Assembly (NCBI GenBank): GCA_003508835.1
Contig: PUFA01000072.1
Coordinates: 1,736,001 to 1,800,000 of the forward strand
Direction of reading: 5' to 3'
DNA length: 64,000 nucleotides
Source of the DNA: Eonycteris spelaea
Lineage: Eukaryota > Chordata > Mammalia > Chiroptera > Pteropodidae
Of this stretch, positions 1 through 15,425 are shown piece by piece. A model generated the notes under the pieces. That model was not told where the DNA came from, ran no database searches, and worked only from the letters and a program-made list of their open reading frames with translations. The position numbers were made by a program, and so were the translations under genes. Position 1 is the first letter of the stretch. Each line of letters starts with the position of its first letter.

Positions 1-3312
<3,312 letters not shown>

Positions 3313-4187
3313 TCATGCATTCAAAATTTACACTACCCACAAGCATTTGGTAACTACCATATTGGACAGTAGGCCCCCAAACTCTACTATATAGAATCTA
3401 TAAACAGCTAAAGACAAAGTAGGGGAACTGAGCTTACAGGTAAAGTCTGTCCTGGGCGCAATACATCCAGATCCTCTGGAGGCTCTCTCTACTAAGTCTT
3501 TATTTAAATGGCCAAAATAGGTGTATTTTCCACACGCGAAAATTAAAGAAAAATTTGCCCTTACGACATTATGGAGTCTTCCATTACATTTCCTGTCAAC
3601 ACTGAAAATCTGCGATGCAGTTCTGCATGTTAAAACATCTCCATCACATTTCCATTTCCAGGACTTTCAAGCGAATGCACTGAGGCTGATACCATTCAGA
3701 CTCAGACACGTAAGGGCCATCTCCGAAAGGTGACGAAAGTAAAAGGGCGCCTAACCATCTATCTTTACTCCATTATGTTGGTTTCAGAAACTGACACAGC
3801 CAACCAGGTCCTACATGTTAAGAGATAGTTCTTCCAACCGCCACCTCCGTTTCCAGCCTTCCCCTGCCCCCCGCCCCGGGAAGATGCAGCGAGTAACCAA
3901 CCGGCACAGGAGGGGCCGGAGAGAAGCTCCGGCCTCACTCTAGTTCTCTGGGCCGCGACGCGCAAAGGCTCTGGATGAGGTTCGCAGAGCCACGGCGGCC
4001 TCCAGCCCAAGGACTCACACCGCGAAACAGCCCCTTCGTCAACGAACGACGCCCAGAAGGCTTCGTCAACGAGGGAGGCCAAAAAGCCAGGGCCGGGCGT
4101 GTACCGGGAGCCTCCTCTCCCGCCACCCACACAGCGCGGCCCGGCCGGCCGTTACCACTCGGGCCGTGCTGGGACCGGCGTTCGTAC

Positions 4188-4310
4188 CTACACAGCCGGC
4201 TCAGGCTTTCACAGGAGACGGAGAGAGGGGCGCACAGGCTGTGGCTCGCCTACTCCGAAAACGTCCACCACGGATCGGCCCGAAGACGGTGTGGCTCGTG
4301 CAGCCGGCCG
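4188..4310 (-). other. KPNA2: KPNA2 exon 1 (5' UTR), approximate
   Basis: Non-coding first exon inferred from position downstream (minus strand) of the CCAAT boxes and a donor-like tag|gtacga at 4188/4187. A second possible donor lies near 4154. The upstream edge is an estimate because no transcript is available. The region is CpG-rich. Confidence 0.45.
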
Positions 4311-4400
4311 GCGCGATTTAAATTTCCCGGTGACTCCGCATTCTGATTGGCTGGTTCGAGCCCACGGTGTGCATCCATTGGTGGATTTGAAAAACACGTT
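4311..4400 (-). promoter_or_regulatory. KPNA2: KPNA2 promoter: paired CCAAT boxes and CHR/E2F-like element
   Basis: Read on the minus strand, CCAAT boxes lie at 4381-4377 and 4350-4346, 31 bp apart, followed by CGGGAAATTTAAA (4329-4317). This holds an E2F/CDE-like GGGAAA and a CHR-like TTTAAA. NF-Y boxes spaced about 31-33 bp before a CHR are the usual layout of G2/M genes controlled by DREAM/MuvB. KPNA2 is known to be cell-cycle regulated; use of these particular sites is inferred. No TATA box is seen. Confidence 0.6.
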
Positions 4401-4489
4401 GGGCGGGGGAGCGCAGGGCCTAGCCCGAGAGAAAATAGCATCGCGAGATGAGGGAGCGGCCGGGCAATCCCAGAGCGCTTAATAGTTCG

Positions 4490-5490
4490 GAGTGAAAAAG
4501 ACTCCAGATCCCGGCATGCAGCACGAAGGGTCAGTCCTCAAGCCCGCCTTGGTCTGAGACTGCGGCCTTTGCAAAGGGTTTGCGCGGGTAAAGTCGCTGG
4601 AGGTTTCCCTGGGCGGCTTCCTTAACCAAGTACTACAAATAATTCCCCAAATCATGCGTTTTAAAATGTTGATATAGAAACTTATTGCTACGCATATTCT
4701 CCCTGATAGGACACAGAAGGAATTTGGCAGGGGTTTCTGACCATTATGGAGAGGAAGGATTTGGCCAACTGCTGTGGCTTTTAAAATTTTTTTATTTTTT
4801 AAAACGCGTCATAAAAGACTACTTAGAAACCACAAATATGGTAACGAAAGGTTGATTATGCCTGTTTCTCTAGACATTTTTATTTTTAAATAATATAAAA
4901 TACAAAATAATTGGAAATCTTTACCCAGCTTTGCCAAACGTTAACACTATCACATTGACTATTCTGTCTCCCTCTACGTATATTTATATGGTGTTCAAGT
5001 TTTGCCAAGCGTTCCAGTAACATTCAATGCTGTATTTTACACATTTCTGAATAAAACGTTTGCATTTTCTTGTCATGTACATTTTTTAAGTATCATGATG
5101 GTTACCAGACCAGCATCACTCATTGTGTAGCAGCCATGGGGTTCACAGGAGGTCGATTCTACTCCTACTCATAGCACAATCCCATCCCCCTATGTGCAAA
5201 AATGTGGAAGAAATTCACCCCTAAACCAATCACTGCAGGGCATTCTCTTGGCTATTGATGGTTCAGGGACATACAGGTCACCTAAATTCACACAGTGGGT
5301 AAGACTATGCTTTTTGAATGGAGATAGGAAACCAGGCTCTGTTCCTGAGGGGTGTGAGTCCTAGGAATTTGAATAAGACAATTGTAGAGAAATCAGGAAA
5401 GTTCTAATTAACTGCTTGCTTTTCTTCTGAAGGTTGCTGTTACATGACTTTGCAATTATGTCTTCCAATACATTTCCTTTGTTGTCAGTT
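4490..5490. other. Intergenic DNA upstream of KPNA2, no clear feature
   Basis: No gene is seen. AT-rich stretches at about 4780-5090 may be old L1 3' sequence, but I cannot assign them firmly. Confidence 0.3.
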
Positions 5491-5514
5491 TTTTGTTTTT
5501 GTTTTTGTTTTTTT

Positions 5515-5705
5515 TTGCTGTAAATATCGAGTATACACCCAGAAGTGTTCTAAGTGTCTTACCTATATTAACACATTTAATCTTCACAACTCTGAATCAT
5601 GAGTGGTTAAGTAACTTGTCCATGTTTATGCAGCCAATAAAGTCAGAGATAAGGACGCTGTCTGGTTCCAGGATGCATGCTCTCAACCACTATTCTATAC
5701 ATGCA
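5515..5705 (-). repeat. MIR SINE relic
   Basis: Typical MIR core wording: loss of 'acatttaatcttcacaac', then 'gtggttaagtaacttgtcc' and a tail of 'tgctctcaaccactattcta'. Strand call is tentative. Confidence 0.6.
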
Positions 5706-7425
5706 CCTGAAAACCTGAAACAAATACACTGTCAAAAGTGAAAATTGCCTTTGAAAGATATACAGTACGGCCCTTGAGAAGCATATACCCTCCACTCTTA
5801 GCTACTGTCGTTTGGAGATTCAGCAGAGGGTCTTGTCTAGCCTAGGCCAAACAGTACATTCCATCCCCCAGATACAGGGATTGGTGATGAAGACGTAACA
5901 CTGTGAAAGAAAATATTTACTGAGGCCTTTGAGAGATACTCTCTCTTCCACAGGACTGTGTGTTGTGATGTGAGCCTGAGAATGTAGCTGCTCCAGAGAA
6001 GCAAATCCAAGTGTGACCAAGTCTGAATAATCTTAGTTTGCCTGTCAGTCATTCTTTCAAGTAAAAACTGTTGGAGCGAAAAAGGAGTTTAGCCTGCAAC
6101 TCAAACACTGCACTAATGTTTTCCTCCAAAGACTACCACTGTATTTTGGTATACAGAAGTGATTTCTGCACACATACCATTTGTCACAAAAAGTATTATA
6201 AAGGTGTGTACTCAAGGGTTGATACTTAATACAATTAATAATTCTTATAGTATCATCAAGGATATGATCCTAAGTGAAGCTGGCTCTCCCTCCATCACTA
6301 ATACCCCCACCCCCGACAGTTTAAGTTGCAAATAACAATTACTAGTTCTGTGTCACTGCCTAGATTCACTAAGGTGCCAATTTTACCCACCATCGCTCTG
6401 TACCATCAAGTGCTACATGATTTGTGAAGTATTATTCATTAATAATGTCTTAGTTTTCATGAAAAGCATTTCCTGGATGACTCATGGTCCACAGGTAATA
6501 AAACAGTGGCCTATAAGATTTAAAAGATTTATACCGAAATTTTAATAGTGCTTAACTGAATGCTAGAATTATGGTCAATTTCAATTTTCTTCGTTTGGCT
6601 TATCCATATATTACACAGTTTTATAATGAACAGGTATACGTCTACAAAAACGAAAATTTGTATTTTTAAAAACCACAAATGCAGCATCTTTACACGCAAG
6701 AAGCCTAGATATATTGTGCATGGAACCAGAAAGTCTTTAAATCTTTAGAATTAAAAAAAAAATCAGTATTTTGTATTTAGGGACCGTGTTATATTCATTT
6801 TCCCTTTAACCCGGAGGGTAAACAGGACACAGGGAGGAAAATAGATGTAGATGAGTGGGGTAGAAGGGCAGGTTTAAAGAAAAGCCTGGTTCACCCTGGA
6901 ATCCCACAACAGTCTACAGCACGTAACAGGTTACCAAATTAATGTACGTTGACTAAATGCAGGAAAGAGAGAGACGGAAGGGGCTGTAGGAATGCAAAGG
7001 TTGAAGGGGGTGAGGGAGGACCTTACGCTGTGCGAGTGGCCAGTGGCAGAGGAAGGTCCTGGGAAACCGTAAAATGCAGACGCTGGCGCCCGCCCAGGTA
7101 AACAGAATCAGAATGGACGGAGTAGAACCATTGGAATTTTGTTTAAAGTTCCCAGATGCACCTCAGGGGCAGCCAGGGGAGAGAACCTTCCAAGAACCAC
7201 AGGGAGACAGGAGATGAGCGCCCGCGAGCGGGGCCACGCAGTGCCGGGGGGGGGCGCGGGCGCCGGGGTCCGCCTGCATCTGAGCTAAGGGCGCAGGCGC
7301 GCGCTGCCGCCGTTGGGGGCGGTTCCCAAAACACACACCACCCGACGCGAGGCCGTGGAGCGCAAGTGCGGGACGCGATGATGACATCGCGTAAGGAGAC
7401 GGAGTGAGAAGCCGGATCCTGTGGT
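5706..7425. other. Intergenic DNA; CpG-rich from about 7030
   Basis: No gene recognised. GC content rises sharply at 7200-7400 (a run of Gs at 7248-7256 and many CpGs), immediately before the tRNA gene, so this may be its upstream open region. Confidence 0.35.
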
Positions 7426-7498
7426 GACCCAGTGGCCTAATGGATAAGGCATCAGCCTCCGGAGCTGGGGATTGTGGGTTCGAGTCCCATCTGGGTCG
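7426..7498 (+). tRNA. tRNA-Arg (anticodon CCG)
   Basis: A 73-nt cloverleaf. The acceptor stem GACCCAG pairs with CTGGGTC, with discriminator G at 7498. The anticodon loop CTCCGGA carries CCG at 7459-7461, which reads CGG codons. The A-box region is TGGCCTAATGG; the B box GGTTCGAGTCC is at 7477-7487. There is no intron. A TTTT Pol III terminator follows at 7511-7514. The sequence looks fully functional. A tRNA-Arg-CCG gene is also found between KPNA2 and C17orf58 in human, so it is a conserved syntenic singleton, not a SINE. Confidence 0.97.
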
Positions 7499-7510
7499 CA
7501 CGGAGTTCCC

Positions 7511-7514
7511 TTTT
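7511..7514 (+). terminator. Pol III T-run terminator of tRNA-Arg
   Basis: TTTT begins 13 nt past the 3' end of the tRNA, the usual spacing for Pol III termination. Confidence 0.75.
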
Positions 7515-8229
7515 GGTGACGAGAACAATGATGAGGAACACCGATGACATAATAAAAGTAGATTCGGAGATGTGGTTATTTTGCCTCTCCAGTGATCTCG
7601 AGAATGATTGTATTTACAATTAAGGAATGCATCTTCATGTTTTAAAACCATTGCAAATGAGACTGCGAGTGAAAGCTAAGATCTGACCCCAAAGAGGAGT
7701 ATTTTTCTTGCTTAACTTTTACTGACTTTTTAAAGAAAAAAAAAACAACTGAACATATGGCATCACCTCTTTTTTGTCTACCTTTTCAAACTGAGTTTCA
7801 CCATGGCAGCCACACATGCAATACTTCCTCCCCATCCATCCCAGGGGGTGTGTGAGCAGTTCAACTGTGCTGTCTCCAAACATTTTATTCCAGTACCAGG
7901 GAGAGTTAATAGAAAAGCAACTGTGCTGTTACAACACACAAATGTAATAAGCATAATTTATGGTTTCTGTCCCTAAACTGCGATGAAGAACAAATTATAG
8001 TTAGAACGTACTGTGTGTGTGTGTTTTATTTGCGAATTAGCGTTATGAAAGAAATACGATCAGAGTTTAAGCATTTCAGACCCATTCAGCTGACTATCTT
8101 GAAAGTGTAAACTCTTCCTTCAAGACTGTAAGAGAGTAATATCACTGAGTTAATGCCTACTCTAAAACTACTAAACACTAATACAACGTAATGTCCTGGA
8201 TTTCGGCCTGAAACAGAAAAAGGGCGTAG

Positions 8230-8450
8230 TGGAAAAACTAGTAGAATCAGAATACAGTCTGGAGTTTAGTTACCATAAATGTACCGATGTTGATTTCTTA
8301 GTGGTGACAAGTGTATGACGTGGTAATAGAAAATGTTAACATTAGGAGCAACTGGGTGGAGGGTATATGGGTGCTCTCTGCTCCATCTTTGCAACTTTTA
8401 TGTAAATCTGAAGTTATTCCAAAATTAAACGTTTATTTAAAAAAAAATAC
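8230..8450 (+). repeat. Old L1 3'-end fragment
   Basis: Wording such as 'gttaacattaggagcaactgg', 'ctgctccatctttgcaac' and 'aaatctgaagttattcc', ending in an A-rich tail, is typical of ancient L1 3' UTRs. Confidence 0.5.
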
Positions 8451-8469
8451 ACACTAAGCAACCAATGGA

Positions 8470-10055
8470 GAAGTTTAACTAATATCCTCATCCACATTAG
8501 ATCCTTGCATGAAGTAGGTGATCAAAAAATCCAAACAAATTGTCTCCTGCCTCCCACCAGTAGACCAGATCTGGGGACAATGGACAGTGACAATGTCTCC
8601 TTGGTCTCCAAAGGTAAGATTGCTCTCATAACAGAATGCTCAGCCCTGAAAACTGCAGGACAAATTCCTGTGTTTTCTGCCTTTCGGGTTTCTGCCTAGG
8701 CCTCCAGCATGCTCACCCAACCCTCCCACCTCATTCCTCTCCTCATCCTCCCTCTCAGCCCAGCTCCTTCTCTCTCATAGATGTTTTGTGGCTCACTCAT
8801 CATGGTTAATCAGCTGAAGACAGCAAACATTTACTAAGTGCCTACTGAATTCTCCAGATTCAGGTTGCCTCATGCAAATTTCACATTTTCCTCTTCCCTC
8901 CCCTCTGTTATCTTCCCCATTTCTTTCTTTACCTGTGTCAGATAAAGGGTGGTAACTCGCCAGTCCCAGGACAGTCTCTCTCTCTCTGAACCTGTCCTCT
9001 CTCCCCTCAGGAAATTGTCTGGCACTTAGTAAACACTCCAAAGGGATAGGCCCATTAATTACCCACTCTTGCCTACGTCTTTAGCTTCCTCCTCTACTGG
9101 CTCTTTTCTCTAAGCCCCCAAACATCCTACCATTTCCTCATTCCTTAGAAGCTCGCCCTTGGTCCTGAGCCCCTCACATGAGACCTGGATGTGTTCTTCC
9201 CACACAGCCACACTGATCCATGGCAGTCTCCACAGGTCCACTGTTTCCTTTTCTCCACTTGCCACGCCCCACTCACTCCCCTGCCGCAGGGCACACTCCT
9301 TGACAGTGACCTCTTAGTTGGCAAATTTAAGAAACACCTTTCAGTCCTCATCTTGCTTGACTTCACTCTGAAGTCTGAAATTCTTGACCAGTCTTTCCCT
9401 CTTGAAACACACTCTTTTCCCAGGCTTCCAGAAATTCTCTTTGTCTGTAATTCTCCAAACAACTTCTCAGTCTCCTTTGCTAGTTCCCTCTGTTGCCAAC
9501 AGCAGAGACAAACTAGTCCAGCTAAGCAAAGCAAATGAAAATTCACTGGAAAGACCTGGGGGACAGGAAGCGCTCACTAACCAGGGGAGCAAAGCTGGAG
9601 GACCAGGCTTGGGAATGAGCAAGAACTGAGGACACACCAATTGCCCGAAAGCAAGAATCTGGAAGTGCAGTGATTCTCAGAGGTAGAAACACCTGGTCAG
9701 GATGCCACCACTGCTCCCATCACCGCACCCATGTGGCTAGAGCTGCATAAGCCCCCTGATACTTTGCTTCGTCCTGGGATACTCGCTCCAGAATCAAGGT
9801 TCCAGGGAAAAACTTGCAACGGTCCAGCTTGAATATGGACCTTTCTCTATTGATTCATGGGGCCACAGAGGAATTAGCCTCCACCAATTATTCCCATAAT
9901 GAGGAAGAGGCAATTCCTTAAAAGGAAAAAGAGGAATGCCCGCTAGCCATGGCAAACACCAGCACCTTTCCTTAGCACAAATTGTGTACATTTTATGTTT
10001 AGCATTCTGTATTAATTGTTCTGTCACCACTGTTGATTTTAGGTGACACAGACTG
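8470..10055. other. Intergenic DNA, pyrimidine-rich, MIR-like patch
   Basis: The plus strand is rich in C and T from about 8700 to 9460. A MIR-like piece (tttactaagtgcctactgaa) lies near 8830-8870. No gene with splice support was found; the open frames here have no recognisable domain. Confidence 0.35.
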
Positions 10056-10059
10056 GGAT

Positions 10060-11745
10060 TTTTTTCTCTTTAAACTTTGTTTTAATGGGTCTGAAAGTTC
10101 TGTGACATTTTTGGTCAAGTTGTTTTCACTAAAAAGTACTGATTTAAAAAAAAACTAATAACTTAAAACTGCCACACATAAAAAGGCCAAATGGTCCACA
10201 AAACATTCTCCTTTTTCCTTCTGAAGCTTTTATAATGCATCGTTATCATTAACCAGTCTTTCACTGTTAAACTCCAATGGCCAATTGAGACAGTTCTGAG
10301 ACAGTTCTCCCACCACTATTAGGCAGGGAGGAGGGATAATATTCGTTTGCCTTCTGAGCTTTCCGGACAGACATGGCGACTTCGGCAGCCCCAGCAGCCT
10401 TCCTGTCCACTGTTTTCGTGACATCCGCAGCAACCACCTTCTGACGCATGTCACACACAGCAAAACGGCTCAGGAGAGGATAGTCAGAGACGCTCTCAGC
10501 ACACACGGGCTCGCCAGAAACCATATCAACAATGGCAGCATCACTAGATTTCAAGACTTTAGGCCATCTTTCAGCTTTTTCCCAGGATGGCAATCAATCT
10601 TCTTTTTCAGCTCAGCAAACTTGCAACCAGTGTGAGCCGTGTGACAAGCCTGCACAGGTGCATAGCCAGCACTGATGAGGCCTAGATGGCTCAGGCTAAT
10701 CACCTGCGTCATGAAGGCAGCTGCTTCCAGTGGCGCGTTATTTTTGCTGTCAGCAGCCACACTGCCCTGATGAACATTTTTGACAAACTTGCCCTTGATA
10801 TGGAAGCCCACACTGTTCCCAGGAAGAGCTTCACACAAAGCTTCATGGTTCATTTCAACAGTTTACAGTTTTAACTTTAGTTTTGATTGTTGACCGCAGC
10901 AAAGGTGACCACCACGCCAGGTTTGAGAACACCAGTCACTACTCGGCCCAGAGGGACAGTACCACGACCTGGAAGGGCCTGCCAGTTGGACAAGGGGGCG
11001 GGACACAATCCAGAGCTTCCAGCAGCATGGCCCCACTGGCACTGCCGTCTTCAGGGGTGGCTTTCTGTCCCTTGAACCACGGCGCTTTAGCGCTTGGCTC
11101 CAGGATGTTGTCACCATTCCAACCAGGAACTGGCACAAATAGCGCTGTGTCTAGGTTGTAGCCAATTTTCTTAACCTAGGTGCTGAGTTCCTCAGCATTT
11201 TCCTTCTACATCTCCAGCTGGAGGCTGGCTCGGTTGAACCCATTTCATTGACGCCAACAATTAGTTCACAGTCAGCGTATCAGCAGAAGGGTCTGGCCAC
11301 TCTTGGGGATACCCGCTTTAAATTCACCAACATCAGCAGCAACGATTGGTATCACACACCAGCCTCAGATGTGCCTATAATTATGTTGTGGTAAAGTCTT
11401 TGTGTCCTGGGCATCAATGATAGTCACGTAATACTTGCTGGTCTCGAACTTCCATAAGGAGACACATCAGTGGTGGTAAGCACTCGCATTCGGCTTTCAG
11501 TTTATCAAACAATCAGGGATAGTTGAAGGAGGACTTGCCCATCTCAGCAGCCTCCTTCTCAAGGTTTTCAGTGTTCTTTTGTTGATCCCACCGCATTTGT
11601 AGATCAGATGACCGGTAGTGGTAGACGTGTCTAAACACACAGGTCCAATGACCACAATGTGGCTATGAGTCTTTTCCTTTTCCATTTTGGCTTAGATGTA
11701 GCGATGGTTTTCACTTGTGTTCTGGCAGCAAACCTGTTGTGAAAG
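10060..11745 (-). pseudogene. EEF1A1P: EEF1A1 processed pseudogene
   Basis: Intronless retrocopy of the elongation factor 1-alpha mRNA. The 5' UTR resemblance is at 11742-11690 (ggtttgctgccagaacacaa). The start ([14 protein letters not shown]) is at 11685, and the GTP-binding region is damaged ([10 protein letters not shown] remains). C-terminal pieces ([34 protein letters not shown]) lie at 10850-10560. The 3' UTR follows down to about 10060 (gactggttaatgataacga). Several frameshifts and stops break it into at least four frames, so it cannot make EF-1alpha. No target duplication was identified. Confidence 0.93.
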
Positions 11746-12084
11746 ATACTAGACTGTGAATGTTTAAGGAGTCACAGACTCTCGTTACATTTCATGATAT
11801 AAAGTGTCTGTACTCGACATTATTAACAAACAAAGGCGCCAAATCTTGGAATAAAGTGAACAGCTTTTAACTAATGATCGCTGTATCACATTATTTATAG
11901 TCTGAGAAGAAAGGTAAACTTACTAATATATATACAGAACATTTTGGACTTTGGTTTAAAATCAGCTTGAAGATTTACAAATGCTCTCCTATGTCAAATC
12001 ACCATGACGTTCGCCTGGAATGGTAGTTGGTCAAGGTGACCGTTTCACCTTGATAGTTTGACTTACTTGAGAGCAGTGCTCCTC

Positions 12085-12280
12085 AACTGGGTCCGTTTTG
12101 CTCCTGAGGGGACTTCTGGCACATCCGAAGACATTTTAATTGTCACGACTGGGGGAGTTGTGACATCTGTGGGTAGAGGCCAGGGATGCTGTTGATTACC
12201 CTACACTGCACAGGACAACCCCATAACAAAGAATGATCTGGCCCAAAATGTCGACATTGCCCAGGCTTAGAACTGCCTTA
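12085..12280 (+). mobile_element. MER5A-like hAT-Charlie relic
   Basis: Contains 'gtgctcctcaactggg', 'gtgggtagaggccagggatg', 'cacaggacaacccc' and 'ttagaactgcctta', the MER5A order from one terminal repeat to the other. Non-autonomous and ancient. Confidence 0.8.
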
Positions 12281-12819
12281 GAGGCTTGACAAACAGGGAT
12301 GGTATGTTATATTATTGATGGGCCTCACCAAAAACATTTTAGGATCTTGCCAATTGTCCCTGTTATCACTTTTCTTTGTTCCCCAAACAGTCTCAGGGAC
12401 AAAGTGAGAAGTAGGTCAAAGGGTGCTTCTAAACAGAATTCCAGGGCCACTCAGGGTAAGCTAGGTATAAAGCCGCCTTTGATGAGGCCCTTGCTGAACC
12501 CTGGGTCTGGTTCTAGAACGTCAAGGGAGGTAGGCTGGAGTGTGAGGAGACAAACAATGACAATTATTTGGAGAATAATGTACTACAGACCCAATTATTT
12601 GGAGAAACCCATTTTTACCACAGGAAAGATAGATTATACCTGTAATAAAGATAGTATCCTTAATATAGGCAAGAAAATAGCAAAATTCAGATATTTGAAG
12701 TTTTTGCATAAGATTCTCCTTTACATTTCAACTGAGTCAGATAAAGATTAGGTATTTACTAGAATCATGATTTATTTTTAATTATAGGCTATTGTACTTC
12801 TGAGTTAAAAAAACAATTA

Positions 12820-13060
12820 TCAACACTTAACATACAGAAAAGTCACATATCATTAAGTGTTCAGTTCAAGTATATTCGCAAACTGAACACACTTGTATAA
12901 CCAGTACCCAAATCAAGAAACAGGACATTAGTCACTGCAGAAGCCCTCCTTGAGCCTTTCCCAATCCTGACCTCCTCCCAGGGTGACCGGTAGCCTTATT
13001 TCTAACAGCATCATTTAATATTTTGCCTGTTTGTACTGGATGACTTTTAATTTTAATTTT
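12820..13060 (+). repeat. Old L1 3'-end fragment
   Basis: 'gaacacacttgtataaccag', 'caaatcaagaaacaggacatt' and 'gaagccctccttgagcc' match ancient L1M 3' UTR wording. It is related to the copy at 18480-18770. Confidence 0.5.
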
Positions 13061-13419
13061 TAAGGCTCAGATACATATAAGTATTTATTAGTATTGTGTT
13101 AGTTTGAGTTTCCAAAACTCATTTAAGAATGTCAGAAAACACATCAGAATTAATATTAAAATACAATCCAATAATATTAACATCCAGAATTTCTCATACT
13201 TAAAAATTAACCTACAGTAGTTATTGTTTTTCCCTACTCGTCTCGGAAATCCCACAAGGACATCGAGGGGTGAGAAGCAGAACCACAAATAACACCATTA
13301 ATAAAACCTGGAGACGTGTGAAACTTCTCGCAATAAAAGGAGGAAGGCGGCCAAAGGCAGCGAGGAACCAACGGAGGTATAGAAAAAAGGATGCCAGCGG
13401 TCGCCGATCTTACGAAAGG

Positions 13420-13433
13420 CCAGCAGAGGGCGC
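13420..13433 (+). promoter_or_regulatory. Strong CTCF-like motif
   Basis: CCAGCAGAGGGCGC matches the CTCF core CCASYAGRKGGCRS at every position. It lies in a CpG-richer patch (13250-13560) between the tRNA/pseudogene region and C17orf58. Binding is not shown by sequence alone. Confidence 0.55.
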
Positions 13434-13867
13434 TTCTCGGAGGGGAAAGGTCGCGCTCTGAGAGGCAAAACAATAATCCCTTGTTTGCAAAGGCAAGACT
13501 GGGGTGTGCGGACAGCGCCTTCCCCTCACCGGGAGAGACCCGAGTGCTGGCTTTGGTTTTGCTTTGCTTGCTTGCAGGACTTCTGCTAGCACCACCACTC
13601 CTGGATTTAAACGTTGCCAGAATGCACGCGTCCAGGAACCAGGGAGTGGAGGTGGGAGTGGCCCTCCCACTACAACCACTACTAATTCTCTGCAAGAACT
13701 TTTTGCTTTTCTTGCCGGTGACCTGACACTCAAGGGAGAGTCCCAGTGCCCAAGGGAGGAGCGTTTAAACCAGGAAGCACTATCATGGTTCCATTCATTG
13801 GAAGCTGAGGCTACCCATTGGCCATTGGGACCCCTCATGTTGCTGAATCAATAGACAGAAAAGGAGT

Positions 13868-14335
13868 CACTGTTATGGCTGAATGTTTATGTCACCCCCA
13901 AATCTATATGTGGAAGCTCTAACCCACAATGTTACGGTATTAGGTGGTGGGCCTTTGCGGTGCTGAGATTTAGATGAGGTCATGAGGGTGGAGCCACCAT
14001 GATGGAATTAGTGTTTTTATAAGAAGGGGAACAGTCCAGAGCCCTTTCTTCCTTCTTCCCTTCCCCTCCCCTCTCTCCCTCTGCCTCTCCCCTCCCTCTC
14101 CTCTCCCCTCCCCTCCCCTCGTCCTCCCCGCTCTCTCCCTTCCTCCCCCTCCCTCTCTCTCCCTGCCAAATGAGGATACAGCAAGGAGGCAGCCATCTGT
14201 GAGCCAGGAAGAGAGTCCTCAACAAACCTCACTGGCACCCTGATCCCAAACTTCCAGCCTCAGAAATAAATGTCTGTTGTTTAAGCCACCCGGTCTATGG
14301 CACTTTGTTACAGCAGCGCCAGCTTAGGCTGTGTG
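13868..14335 (+). mobile_element. MaLR (MLT1-type) solo LTR
   Basis: Begins 'tgttatggctgaatgtttat', has 'gtattaggtggtgggccttt' and 'gaggtcatgagggtggagcc', then 'cagcctcagaaataaatgt' (polyadenylation signal) and 'gtttaagccacccggtctat'. A CT-rich expansion sits inside at 14041-14165. No internal retroviral genes are present. Confidence 0.8.
14041..14165 (+). repeat. CT-rich low-complexity tract inside the LTR
   Basis: Almost pure C/T on the plus strand (cctcccctctcc units). It creates spurious Glu/Arg/Gly-rich open frames on the minus strand. Confidence 0.9.
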
Positions 14336-14774
14336 ATCAATGTGATTCCCAAGGGGAAAATTGCTCTGCTACTCAGTGGAGGAAGGAGGCAAAGTCTGAA
14401 ACCCAAGGACCCCCTGGGGGCCCATCTTAGGGTGCCCTTGTCCCAAAGACCCGGTTAATGGGGAAGTACAGCAATCCAATAAAGACAGGACTACCGAGAA
14501 TTCAGATCCTATAGGAATAAGGTTCTGGGTCTCCCAGCAGGCATAGAGCCCTGCCCTGTTGAAGTAAAGGAAAATGGAATAAGGGCTGGAAGAATGCTGC
14601 TATGCTGATCTACTCAGACCTTATGGCCATTGTCGAGGAGCCCTAAGGGCTATGCTTTATGTTCATTGGCTCTCTTCCCTTCTTTTTCCTTCCTACCTTA
14701 TATAAAGAGCACCAGTAGTACCTAATGGTTTTGATAGCACTTGGATTATAGCTATATAACCCAAATGATACCAA

Positions 14775-14900
14775 ATCCAAGTAACTGTGCCTCAGTTACC
14801 CATCTGTAAAACTGGGATAATAAAATATATAAGTTCATATTTTGATGTAAAGATTTAATACTTGGAACAGTGCTCAATACGTGGCACTATTATTATAATT
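14775..14900 (-). repeat. MIR SINE relic
   Basis: 'tgcctcagttacccatctgt', 'aaaactgggataataaaat' and 'cttggaacagtgctcaatac' are MIR core/3' wording. Strand tentative. Confidence 0.65.
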
Positions 14901-15084
14901 ATTATAATTACTGACAATAGATGTTCTTTTTCATTTCATTGTAACATAAGACAAGGAAGCACTCACATTGAGAAAAAAATTCCTAATTATGCATGAATTC
15001 AAAAAATCATTTCTTAAACTATGAGCACATATTTAAGAATAAGAAAATGGATTAGAGAGGGGCATAAGGATCCTTCATCTGTGT

Positions 15085-15425
15085 ATTGGTTACCTATTGC
15101 TGCAAAACAAATGACTCCCAAATTTAGCAGCTTAAAGCAATGAACATTTATTAATTACACGTTCTTTGGCGAAGGATTCTGGGAGTAGTTTAGCTGGGTA
15201 GTTCTGCTCATATCTCTCAGGAGGTTTCAGTCAAGCTATGGGCTGGGGCTGCAGTCTTATCTGAAAGCTCAGCTGAGAGCAGATCTGCTTTGAAGCTCCT
15301 TACTGGTGGTTAGCAGACCTCGGTGTCTTTGTGCGTTGGTTGAAGACTTCAGTTCCCTGCTATGTGGGCCTTACAGAGACTGCTTGAATGTCCTTCCAAC
15401 ATGGCAGTTGGCTTTCCCCAGGGTC
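15085..15425 (+). repeat. Ancient interspersed repeat, family not assigned
   Basis: 'ggttacctattgctgcaaaa', 'ggctggggctgcagtcttat' and 'aacatggcagttggctttcc' are familiar from a common mammalian dispersed repeat of LTR or DNA-transposon type. I cannot name the family without a library search. Confidence 0.55.

Noticed and set aside
3765..4482. Several overlapping 60-127-residue frames around the KPNA2 promoter
   Set aside because: CpG-rich promoter DNA. Frames overlap on both strands, lack domains and cross the expected first exon.
7143..7651. 162-residue minus-strand frame
   Set aside because: Runs through the tRNA gene in antisense and a CpG-rich flank; composition-driven.
13980..14238. 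Glu/Arg/Gly-rich frames on the minus strand
   Set aside because: Translation of the CT-rich tract within the MLT1-type LTR.
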